This document shows positions 24,965 to 32,276 of a DNA stretch of 38,448 nucleotides, in pieces. The stretch lies in contig JAGGXB010000110.1 in assembly GCA_021163245.1 (NCBI GenBank), positions 1-38,448 of the forward strand, given 5' to 3'. Numbering within the stretch: the stretch's first letter is position 1; each line of letters starts with the position of its first letter. The stretch comes from Thermoproteales archaeon. Lineage in GTDB: Archaea; Thermoproteota; Thermoprotei; Thermofilales; Thermofilaceae. The notes under the pieces are model-generated. The model worked only from the letters and a program-made list of their open reading frames with translations. It ran no database searches and had not been told where the DNA came from. The position numbers and the translations under genes are program-made.

Positions 24965-25027
24965 CCAGCTACAACGGGCTCTATCTTCCTCCGCCTCTGG
25001 CGGGTGACAGTAGCCTCGTGTAGCTGG
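24965..25027. ncRNA. Unidentified GC-rich hairpin RNA element
   Basis: Sixty-three bases of GC-rich sequence, in AT-rich surroundings, form one long hairpin. The outer stem is CCAGCTACA/TGTAGCTGG (24965-24973 with 25019-25027, nine perfect pairs). It continues, with one bulged base, into CGGGCT/AGCCT-G (24975-24980 with 25012-25018). Then come a large internal loop and a tip hairpin CCGCC-TCT-GGCGG (24991-25003). It starts eleven bases after the Nudix stop and ends about 110 bases before the next gene. It could be an independent small RNA, a processed 3' end or a stable terminator-like structure. It is not a tRNA, and the spacing to the nearest ACA (25035) is too long for an archaeal H/ACA guide. 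The strand cannot be decided. Confidence 0.5.
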
Positions 25028-25110
25028 TTTCAGAACACCTTCAAGTTATTTAGAAAAAATTTAGTTATTATATTTATTGATAATGAGTAGAAATATCCTT
25101 AAAAAAATAT

Positions 25111-25120
25111 ATTTAAAATA
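25111..25120 (+). promoter_or_regulatory. TATA box of the thioredoxin-like gene
   Basis: ATTTAAAATA centred about 25 bases before the ATG at 25141, which fits a leaderless or nearly leaderless transcript. Confidence 0.45.
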
Positions 25121-25134
25121 TTATATATTAGAAA

Positions 25135-25661
25135 GTGCCTATGACAACAACATCAGAAAAAGATGACATTGGAAAGATTATAGAAAAATACGTTAGTGCT
25201 CTTCTCGAAAATAGAGAAATAAAAGAAAATAAAAATCCTATAGGTTATCGTGTCATATCTGAAAACTGTCCCCATGGAATCTACATTTATGACCGAAAGA
25301 CTGGTCTTTGGAAACTTATAACAAACAATGAATTAATTAGAGACGGATACTATGTAATCTATTTTAACAACTCACAATGCATAGCATGCAAACTATTTGA
25401 TTTCTCATGGTATATTTTTATAGAGACTATTGGAAAGAATTATGAAAATATTTTTTTATTATAGTTCGCTGTGAATGGTTTACTACATCTTGTAATTCAA
25501 AACTGGCTAAAGAATACTTTAAAAAATTCAATATTACTTCTTCTCCCTCCCTAATATTAATTAAAGCCAAAAATAGTGAGATAATAGTTAAAAAACATAT
25601 AAGAGGAGTAAAATCACCTGATGAACTAGTTGAAGAAATTGAAAAATTTATGCAGACATAG
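25135..25661 (+). CDS. Thioredoxin-fold protein interrupted by a -1 frameshift
   Basis: Read straight, the frame stops at 25464 after 109 residues. A -1 shift in the run of seven T at 25451-25457 joins it to a second open frame ending at 25661, giving about 175 residues. The joined protein has a thioredoxin layout: strand Y-Y-V-I-Y-F, then C-I-A-C, a helix, the strand I-F-F-I-I-V that spans the junction, C-E-W-F, and the cis-proline segment S-S-P-S-L-I-L-I followed by a final helix. Neither half is a complete fold alone. The junction sequence is T-TTT-TTA in the zero frame, a perfect slippery heptamer, two codons before the stop. Alternatives are a sequencing error in the homopolymer or a decaying gene. 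GTG 25135 and ATG 25141 are both possible starts. Confidence 0.7.
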
Positions 25662-25692
25662 ATTTATCTAGTATAATTATAATTATAATAAT

Positions 25693-25899
25693 ATGACAGT
25701 TGTAAAAATAATAGAATTAATAGGTTCTTCTAATATTAGTTGGGAAGACGCAGCTAAAAATGCACTAAAAGAAGCTAGAAAAACTGTTCGTAACATAGTG
25801 GGAATGGATGTATTAAAATTCTCAGCAAAGATAAAGGATGGAGAAATAATTGAATATAGGGCAAATGTAAAGATAGCATTTATAGTTGAACGCCCATAA
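25693..25899 (+). CDS. Dodecin-family protein (archaeal SecE2-like)
   Basis: A 68-residue protein with a beta-alpha-beta-beta plan. K-I-I-E-L-I-G-S-S followed by S-W-E-D-A-A-K-N-A-L and a last pair of strands Y-R-A-N-V-K-I-A-F-I-V-E match dodecins, small dodecameric proteins. Flavin-binding dodecins have a stacking Trp on the middle strand; here the corresponding strand reads L-K-F-S-A-K-I without Trp, as in the archaeal calcium-dodecin/SecE2 branch, so flavin binding is doubtful. The stop codon abuts that of the convergent esterase gene. Confidence 0.85.
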   Translation: MTVVKIIELIGSSNISWEDAAKNALKEARKTVRNIVGMDVLKFSAKIKDGEIIEYRANVKIAFIVERP

Positions 25900-27513
25900 C
25901 TAGAATTCAATAGAAAGAATAGCTAGATATATATTTGGTTTATAATCGCTTGTAAAACGTCTATACCTATTCACTAAATTATTTTCATAGAGATATCTTT
26001 CATGCGATGAATAATAACTAATTGCTATTTTTCCATTCTTAAGTTTTACTACTCCTGGATAAGAAGTATCTCCTGCACTTGGAAGCTCCATTAAAAGTTT
26101 CAATTTATTTTCTTCTAATAGGAAAATGCCGGTCCTGGCGTGGTCTGGCAAAAACACTTTTCCTCCCCTACCAGTGTACATTCTTCCAATAGCAAAAATT
26201 TTGCCCCTATACTCCATAAGTAGAGGACCTTGAAGAACTGTATTTAATCTATTAATACTCCATTCCCTAAAGGGATGACGTGACTTTAATAATAGAGGTT
26301 TCCTCGGATCTTTCTCTATTCTTGCCAAAGCAATAGCTTCATTTCCTATGAATAATATATCTGTCTCATTAACATATTCTCCAGTATATATAGTAGTAAC
26401 TTTCTCCCAATGTAATCCATCACTAGAAACAAGGAGATCTATCTGTCTTTCACCCTCTTCATCCCTCCTCCATTTACCACTTTCCACAGGATGATAAGCT
26501 ATAACATAAGCTTTTCCTTCATATACTCTGGGTCTCCAAAAGACCTGTTCACCACAATCATACGGCCCATACCATTTATTTCCATCATCAGTATAGAATA
26601 CGAATGTCTCATGAATTCTCTTTATAGGACTCCATGACTGAGTATAGATGAAAAGCCTATCATTAAGAACTAGGAACTTTGGATCTCTGGCATCCCATCC
26701 TTCAACCTCTAAAAGTGCAATCCTCTCCCATTTCTCTAGATCTTTAGATTTGATAACCATTATTTTTCCATCAGCCACATCGGGTATAAAATGAGCAGAA
26801 CCTTGTCGAAAAGTAATGTAATACTCTCCCCTCCAATAAATCATATCGGTAAAAGCATTATAGTTGCCATCAGCCCAAACAGTAATAAGCTTCTCAAGAT
26901 TCATTCTAACCATGCTTTTACCACTAAAACTTAGCAAGCTATACGCTAAATATGACCCCAACATACATTGTCCTATATAATCCGGATGCACACCATCATA
27001 TAACGTCTCTATATAGTTTTCGTTATCTAAGAAAAGCTGAAAAACATCTATCAGTGGAACGTTTAATTCTCTTGCTATTTTACGTACCCTCTCTACAAAT
27101 ATCTTAAGTCTCTCCAAGCTTTTACCTTCCCTATATCTTATGAAACGTTCAGTTACTGGATTCGGAGTCAACAACACGACTTTAATATTTCTATTATTTG
27201 CAAGCTCGACTATGATCCTTAAATTATTTTCATATTCTTCAGCTGTAATACTCCTATACACATTTAAAGCATCATTCAATCCAAACATTACTAACAGATA
27301 ATCAGGCTCATGCTGAAAAACATCTCTATCCAATCTGTTTAAAGCACCTCTTGTCGTATCTCCTCCCACTCCTGAATTTATAATTATGACCCTCTCTTCA
27401 AGATTTGAAGATAAGACCCTCTCTAAGATTTTAGGCCAGGAATGAAGAATCCAAGGCGATCTTTTAGGCCCATAAGAAAGCGTTACCGAATCTCCTAAGG
27501 CTACAATCTTCAT
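25900..27513 (-). CDS. GDSL/SGNH esterase fused to a beta-propeller
   Basis: A 537-residue two-domain protein. Residues 1-200 are an SGNH hydrolase: block I G-D-S-V (Ser9 nucleophile), block II G-V-G-G-D-T (about 48-53), block III G-L-N-D (Asn80) and block V D-G-V-H-P (Asp173, His176), so the catalytic set is complete. Residues about 205-535 are beta-rich with repeating W-x-(G/D), S-x-D-G-x-x-W and aspartate-rich turns that resemble five-bladed glycosidase or sialidase propellers. There is no signal peptide, so it is probably cytoplasmic. A deacetylase or esterase acting on sugars, with the propeller binding or cutting a glycan, is the natural inference. The gene stands alone and convergent to the dodecin gene. 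Confidence 0.82.
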   Translation of the reverse strand: MKIVALGDSVTLSYGPKRSPWILHSWPKILERVLSSNLEERVIIINSGVGGDTTRGALNRLDRDVFQHEPDYLLVMFGLNDALNVYRSITAEEYENNLRIIVELANNRNIKVVLLTPNPVTERFIRYREGKSLERLKIFVERVRKIARELNVPLIDVFQLFLDNENYIETLYDGVHPDYIGQCMLGSYLAYSLLSFSGKSMVRMNLEKLITVWADGNYNAFTDMIYWRGEYYITFRQGSAHFIPDVADGKIMVIKSKDLEKWERIALLEVEGWDARDPKFLVLNDRLFIYTQSWSPIKRIHETFVFYTDDGNKWYGPYDCGEQVFWRPRVYEGKAYVIAYHPVESGKWRRDEEGERQIDLLVSSDGLHWEKVTTIYTGEYVNETDILFIGNEAIALARIEKDPRKPLLLKSRHPFREWSINRLNTVLQGPLLMEYRGKIFAIGRMYTGRGGKVFLPDHARTGIFLLEENKLKLLMELPSAGDTSYPGVVKLKNGKIAISYYSSHERYLYENNLVNRYRRFTSDYKPNIYLAILSIEF

Positions 27514-27560
27514 AAATATATTTTATCTATTTAGGATTAATATTCTTATCACTCCGTTGA

Positions 27561-28079
27561 TTATAATAGTCTAAAATCTTCTTTTATCGTATTTAGTATT
27601 AGATGAGTATTAGTCCTCTCTATATATTCCATGGATAAAAGTGATTTAACGAACCTGCTTAATTCCTTCCTGTTCTTAAACTTGGCTATTATCATAGCAT
27701 CCGTAGTACCTGTAACATCATAAACAGCAAGAACATTTCTATACTTAGCTATTTTTTGTTCAACATAGGTTAATTTCCCCTTCGATACCACTATTTCAAT
27801 TATAACGGAAATCTCATAGCCCAGTTTCTCATGATCTAGCATCGCCGTATAACTTTTAATAACTCCCTGAGACTCTAACCTCCTTACATGCTGTATAACT
27901 GTGGCAATCGATGTTTTTGTCTTCCTTGCTATTTCACGATAAGATAAACGAGAATTTGAGAGCAAAAGAGAAAGAATTCTCTTATCCAAAGGCTTCAATT
28001 CTATCATTTGTTCATTAATTTTATCATTTTTAAAACCATTATCAATAATTGTTTTATTTTGATCTAAAAAATTATTCAT
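27561..28079 (-). CDS. Lrp/AsnC-family transcription regulator
   Basis: A 172-residue regulator. An unusual polar 28-residue extension precedes the helix-turn-helix (L-D-K-R-I-L-S-L-L-L...L-S-Y-R-E-I-A-R-K-T-K-T-S-I-A-T-V, about 32-65), and the C-terminal RAM ligand-binding domain (about 80-165) has V-T-G-T-T-D-A-M-I. Such proteins sense amino acids. It is transcribed divergently from the glutamine synthetase gene with 56 bases between, and two direct repeats lie in that gap, so it probably controls glnA and itself in response to glutamine or a related amino acid. Met25 is an alternative start and would remove most of the extension. Confidence 0.92.
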   Translation of the reverse strand: MNNFLDQNKTIIDNGFKNDKINEQMIELKPLDKRILSLLLSNSRLSYREIARKTKTSIATVIQHVRRLESQGVIKSYTAMLDHEKLGYEISVIIEIVVSKGKLTYVEQKIAKYRNVLAVYDVTGTTDAMIIAKFKNRKELSRFVKSLLSMEYIERTNTHLILNTIKEDFRLL

Positions 28080-28120
28080 ATGTTCATTATTCTTGCTCTA
28101 AAATATAAAAATATGTTCAT
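28080..28120. promoter_or_regulatory. Direct repeats ATGTTCAT between lrp and glnA
   Basis: ATGTTCAT occurs at 28080-28087 and at 28113-28120, 33 bases apart (about three helical turns), so both face the same side of the DNA. Lrp proteins bind phased sites in this way. The second copy lies 15 bases before the glnA ATG and the first touches the lrp start codon, so binding could repress both genes. Confidence 0.5.
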
Positions 28121-28135
28121 AAAAATAGGAAAAGT

Positions 28136-29392
28136 ATGTTAAATAATGTCGATTTTATAGAACTTGGTATTGTAGACCTTGTAGGCAGATTGAAAACGAG
28201 AACATTAATGAATAAAAATATAGAAAAAATATTGGAGGAGGGAATAGGATTTGATGGTTCTTCAGTCAATCTCAGTGATATAGAGGACTCAGACCTTTTA
28301 GCGATCCCAGATCCTACCACTTTAAAAATATACTCTTCTAATGGCCATAAAATAGCATTTTTCCTATGTGATGTCTATAAAGATGGAAAACCACTCTCCT
28401 ATTATCCAAGACAGATACTCAAAAATATCCTTAAGAAAAAAAACTATAAATTTAAAGCTGGTCCAGAAATAGAATTCTATGTTAAAAAACAAAATTTTTT
28501 GGGAAACCATGAATACATGAATCCTTATCCTCTAGACGAAATTAAGCCTCTCAAAAGAATACTGATGAAAAAACTGGATGAAATTGGATTTGATATAAAA
28601 TTGGAACATCATGAAGTTGGAGATGGCCAACATGAAATCACCATGAATCATCAAGACGCCCTAGAAATGGCTGATAACATAATATTCTATAAATATTATT
28701 TACGAATATTCTTTAAAGAAAACGAAAAGGAAATAACATTTATGCCAAAGCCATTCTACTGGCTAAATGGTAGCGGGATGCATATACATTTTACACTTCA
28801 CAATAATAATGGAGAAAACTTATTTTCAAATGATGGAAAGCTAACAGAAACAGCCCTAAAATTTATAGGAGGTATCCTAAGATATTCAAGAGAAATAACT
28901 TTAGCTACAAACCAAACCGTCAACTCCTTTAAGAGACTAGTTCCAGGATTTGAAGCCCCAATATATATTTCATGGGGCTACGGTAATAGGTCGGCACTAA
29001 TAAGAATACCAAAATATCGCAAAGACAATATTAATAGAATAGAAGTCAGAATGCCTGATCCACTCTGTAACCCATATATTGCTATCGCTGCAATATATGT
29101 AGCTGGACTAAAAGGATTAGAAGAAAATATTATACCACCCGACCCAATACAAGAAAACATTTATCATATGAAAAATGAATTAGAAACACTACCATCAAAT
29201 TTAGAAGAGGCTATAAAAGAAGCGGAAAGAGGCACTATACTAAAAAAACTTCTAAATAATGGGTTTACCAGATTACTAAAGGAGAAAGTAAATGAGTGGA
29301 ACAACTATATGAAATATCTTAAAGAAAAAAACATGTCTAGAAACACTCTTAAGATAACAGAATGGGAAATAAGACAATATTTCTATATGTAA
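28136..29392 (+). CDS. glnA: Glutamine synthetase (type I)
   Basis: Makes glutamine from glutamate, ammonia and ATP. Active-site segments appear in order: G-F-D-G-S-S-V (about 38-44, N-terminal domain), G-P-E-I-E-F-Y-V (metal-binding Glu), H-H-E-V-G-D-G-Q-H-E-I, N-G-S-G-M-H-I-H, N-S-F-K-R-L-V-P-G-F-E-A-P and R-I-E-V-R-M-P-D. At 418 residues it is a little shorter than bacterial GSI (about 440-470), and the adenylylation loop with its tyrosine is absent, as in the GSI-alpha type. Control is therefore likely transcriptional, through the divergent Lrp gene. Confidence 0.95.
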   Translation: MLNNVDFIELGIVDLVGRLKTRTLMNKNIEKILEEGIGFDGSSVNLSDIEDSDLLAIPDPTTLKIYSSNGHKIAFFLCDVYKDGKPLSYYPRQILKNILKKKNYKFKAGPEIEFYVKKQNFLGNHEYMNPYPLDEIKPLKRILMKKLDEIGFDIKLEHHEVGDGQHEITMNHQDALEMADNIIFYKYYLRIFFKENEKEITFMPKPFYWLNGSGMHIHFTLHNNNGENLFSNDGKLTETALKFIGGILRYSREITLATNQTVNSFKRLVPGFEAPIYISWGYGNRSALIRIPKYRKDNINRIEVRMPDPLCNPYIAIAAIYVAGLKGLEENIIPPDPIQENIYHMKNELETLPSNLEEAIKEAERGTILKKLLNNGFTRLLKEKVNEWNNYMKYLKEKNMSRNTLKITEWEIRQYFYM

Positions 29393-29399
29393 AGCCTAA

Positions 29400-29576
29400 T
29401 CCTTAATAGAAAACTGCCATGGTTATTTCTGCACAAAAAAGAAAATAACCTGGGAATATCTACAGAATAAGGCTAGACAAGAAAACATTGAGTTAAAACT
29501 TCTAGAAATTAAAAAATTCTCGAATAAATTTTTTATTAAGGATGTATCAAAACTACTAGTCGTATTAATAAACTAA
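29400..29576 (+). pseudogene. Short open frame without a start codon (possible gene remnant)
   Basis: A 58-codon open frame after glnA reads as a protein-like sequence beginning E-N-C-H-G-Y-F-C-T-K-K-K-I-T-W-E-Y-L and ending in a strand-like K-L-L-V-V-L-I-N. It has no ATG, GTG or TTG at the front. The C-x4-C followed by T-W-E-Y-L recalls small [2Fe-2S] ferredoxin-like domains, but this is weak. It may be a decayed gene or chance. The rest of this 318-base gap (29393-29710) holds nothing I can identify. Confidence 0.25.
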
Positions 29577-29710
29577 TTATAAATTTATTCTATATAATGT
29601 TTCTAGCCTCAGCAAGCCCCCATCTAAAAATAAAAAAGAGAAACAAGCCTATTATTTTATTTTTATTAATGAAATCATTCTTAAATAGATCTATAGACTG
29701 ACGTGAGAAA

Positions 29711-30421
29711 ATGTTTAATAAAAAACTATTCATCTCTTATATACTTATATTCCTCTTAGGCATGGCTTTAGGTATCTATACAATATCTAAAATAAACAAC
29801 GAAACAAGAATTAATCACTTGGAAACGGAGATAGATAAACTAAGAAAAAGAATACAGACACTTGAAGAAAACATTTCTTCTCTCGAAGAAATTCTTAAAA
29901 ATAAAGACTTACAAATAGCTAAGCTGGAAAAGACCATTAAGCAATGTAATACTACTATAATTCTATTACCAGACACTGAATACTACAACATTATAAAGAA
30001 ACTTATCTCAAATGCAAACAAAAGCATTTATCTAGCAATGTACTCTATCAAATATGACCCCTATGAGACAGTGTATAACGACCCTGTTAACATGTTACTA
30101 AAACTTTTAATCGAAGCCCATAATAAGGGAATCGAAATAAAAATACTAGTGGATGACAAAACCAATACTAGCTATCGACAAACAATCAAATATCTAAAAA
30201 ACCATGGAATAGAGATAAAGTTAGACCCAAGGAAAGACATCACGACACATGTAAAAATCTTAATAATTGATTCCACATGGATAATCATAGGAAGCCATAA
30301 CTGGACAGAATCAGCATTATGGCATAATAATGAATACAGTGTACTAATAGAAAACCAATACTATGCCAAAAAAATGGAACAATACTTTTACAATCTATGG
30401 AAAAATGGAAGAAACTGCTAA
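29711..30421 (+). CDS. Membrane-anchored phospholipase D-type hydrolase
   Basis: A 236-residue protein. Residues 7-27 are a membrane anchor, 30-78 a long coiled coil rich in E, K and L, and 80-236 a single phospholipase D domain. The HKD motif is H-V-K-I-L-I-I-D followed by I-I-G-S-H-N-W-T, complete with the trailing G-S-x-N. One HKD per chain means it must dimerise to be active, like the Nuc/BfiI endonucleases. The usual activity of this compact group is phosphodiesterase or nuclease; the anchor puts it at the cell surface if the N-terminus is inside. The neighbouring winged-helix gene is convergent. Confidence 0.88.
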   Translation: MFNKKLFISYILIFLLGMALGIYTISKINNETRINHLETEIDKLRKRIQTLEENISSLEEILKNKDLQIAKLEKTIKQCNTTIILLPDTEYYNIIKKLISNANKSIYLAMYSIKYDPYETVYNDPVNMLLKLLIEAHNKGIEIKILVDDKTNTSYRQTIKYLKNHGIEIKLDPRKDITTHVKILIIDSTWIIIGSHNWTESALWHNNEYSVLIENQYYAKKMEQYFYNLWKNGRNC

Positions 30422-30429
30422 AATCATTA

Positions 30430-30999
30430 TTACTTATCTTTGTTCTCTAATTCTTCCTCAAGGGAGGGTTCCCAAGCAAACGCCATCCCAGAAGCTACTA
30501 TAAGTGCAATCTCACCCTTAGGAGTAATAGCATAAGTCCCCCGTTTAATAAGTCTAATAAAATCTCTTCTCATAAGCTCCCTTAAATGATGATAAAGTTC
30601 ACCGCCCTCTAAGCCAGTTTCCTCTGAGAGCTGAGACATACTTATTGGACGCTTCCTTAAAATAATTCGTAGAATCTTAATCCGTTGCTCACTAGTCAAA
30701 GGAGAAAGAAGTCTAACTATACGACTCGGATGAATCTCAAAAACCTCATCTAAGGAATAATCAAAACTCCAACTATCCTTGACTTTTCCATCCTCCTTAA
30801 TAACACCTGCACATACAAAAATAGACTCTTCTCCAGAATCCTCAAGAAACTTACTCACAGCTTTACCAACACCCCGTGAAACATCCATCGAAAAACTCTC
30901 CTTAGGTTTCCCATAAACAATCTTTTTTAGCTCCTCAACCTCTCTACTCAGTAACTCAACCCTCTTCTTTAATTCATCCATCTCGGACATATTCATCAT
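30430..30999 (-). CDS. Winged-helix (ArsR-like) transcription regulator
   Basis: A regulator of about 189 residues. The N-terminus is a short coiled coil (R-V-E-L-L-S-R-E-V-E-E-L-K-K-I-V). A middle domain (about 40-95) of unknown type contains a single Cys in S-I-F-V-C-A-G-V. A winged helix follows (about 100-172): L-T-S-E-Q-R-I-K-I-L, then I-S-M-S-Q-L-S-E-E-T-G-L with the recognition helix G-E-L-Y-H-H-L-R-E-L and the wing R-G-T-Y-A-I-T-P-K-G. Several ATG codons are close together at the start (30999, 30996, 30990, 30981), and the first is used. The gap to the divergent gene at 31136 holds a palindrome and direct repeats that may be its operators. Confidence 0.85.
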   Translation of the reverse strand: MMNMSEMDELKKRVELLSREVEELKKIVYGKPKESFSMDVSRGVGKAVSKFLEDSGEESIFVCAGVIKEDGKVKDSWSFDYSLDEVFEIHPSRIVRLLSPLTSEQRIKILRIILRKRPISMSQLSEETGLEGGELYHHLRELMRRDFIRLIKRGTYAITPKGEIALIVASGMAFAWEPSLEEELENKDK

Positions 31000-31010
31000 A
31001 TACAATTATC

Positions 31011-31085
31011 TATACTAACATATATATATTTATCTATAAAATTATAGATTAACTATATTCTAACTATCTACTTATACTAACATAT
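31011..31085. promoter_or_regulatory. Operator-like cluster in the divergent promoter region
   Basis: Two identical 13-base direct repeats, TATACTAACATAT, lie at 31011-31023 and 31073-31085, 62 bases apart (about six helical turns). Between them is a palindrome ATCTATAA-AA-TTATAGAT at 31032-31049. All of it sits in the 136 bases between the winged-helix gene and the gene starting at 31136, so self-regulation by the winged-helix protein is the natural guess. Confidence 0.5.
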
Positions 31086-31135
31086 TTTTAGAAGAAAATT
31101 TGATATCCATTTAAAAGATAATTACTTAGTTATTG

Positions 31136-32276
31136 ATGAATAAGAAAGAAAATAACATAAAGTATTTAGCAATAAATAAACAGACAGAAAGAAAAATAGA
31201 CAAACTTCTAAATTATGTAAATAAAAACAATCTCGTTAAAGAAATATTAGAAACAATAAATAAACTATCCTATAACAACAAACCCGACATGATCCCTACA
31301 TATATAGTTGATCTACTCAACAAGATCGAAAACCCAAACAAATATACCGATCTAACATGGTGGATAAAAGCATGGAAAAAAGCTGCCACTCTCAAAGAAA
31401 AATATCTACCAGCCAAAATCATAGGCGACCTAGACTACGTTGAAACAAGCCTAACCAACGCAAAAGCTTTAAAAATAACCGAGAAAACACTCATAAAAAT
31501 ATTTACACCTTGGAGCAACAAAACAATATACGGGACCGCATCCTTTTCCTCAGGAGTCTTTAGAATATCAGTAAAAAGACAAATACTATACTTGACAGAC
31601 TTTCTAAACCTAGAAAAACAAAAAACCATAGATAAGGCGAAGACAGAACCATTCTTTATAGGAGTACAAGAACAGGAAAAAATAGGCTTCTTCACCTCCA
31701 TCACTACAGGAGGAATATTCGCATTACCCAACGAAATACCGAAAAATAGGGAAACAAAAACTCGTATTCATAAAGATAACAAGCAAAGATCAACTGCAGA
31801 AAACATATGCAAGAACAATAAACTTTTCAACATCAAAAACGAGAAAACCCGAACCATATCTCCAAATAAGAGAACTACCCAAAGGAATATACTACGTCAC
31901 ATTATACACCCATAAAAGCTTCCTTTCACAGATACCAGAACAAACAACCAACCTATATGGACAAAACATAAAGATAAACAAACATACACCACTAGAAAAC
32001 ATCGAGAAAACCGGAAGATACCAATACAAGATAGGTAAAGCAATACTATCAATAAACAACGAAACCTACCTACCAGTAAACATACAAGTAGACACAAAAA
32101 ACAACCAAATAAACTATACCCAAACAGCAGATGATAACAAAACAATACTAAACATAATACAACCACTAACAGAAAACAAACCAAACAAACTAGAAATAAA
32201 AGCCTACGGCAAAAACTATCCAGTAACAGCGATAAGAGAAATCTCAGTTCAAATAAAAAATATATCTACATCTAAC
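31136..32276 (+). pseudogene. Unknown gene with an apparent frameshift near 31745
   Basis: From the ATG at 31136 a protein-like frame runs for about 200 codons (K-I-D-K-L-L-N-Y-V... to F-A-L-P-N-E-I-P) and then turns into low-complexity K/N/R/T sequence until a stop at 31915. The frame one base further on becomes protein-like at the same point (K-I-G-K-Q-K-L-V-F-I-K-I-T) and continues with beta-rich sequence to at least 32276. One extra A in AAAAA (31742-31746) would explain the shift. The shifted frame has no stop before it merges in frame with the cassette A gene at 32277. The segment is very poor in G on the plus strand and changes sharply at about 32280. I recognise no family; the first half is helical and the second beta-rich. 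Confidence 0.55.

Noticed and set aside
24965-25037. H/ACA guide RNA as identity of the GC-rich hairpin
   Set aside because: The nearest ACA is about 24 bases from the internal loop instead of 14-16, and no kink-turn with tandem G-A pairs is visible.
31897-32184. Minus-strand open frame rich in Leu, Val, Cys and Phe, resembling a membrane protein
   Set aside because: It is the reverse of an A/C-rich, G-poor coding segment; such composition yields hydrophobic codons on the other strand. There is no ribosome binding site, and the plus strand carries protein-like sequence here.
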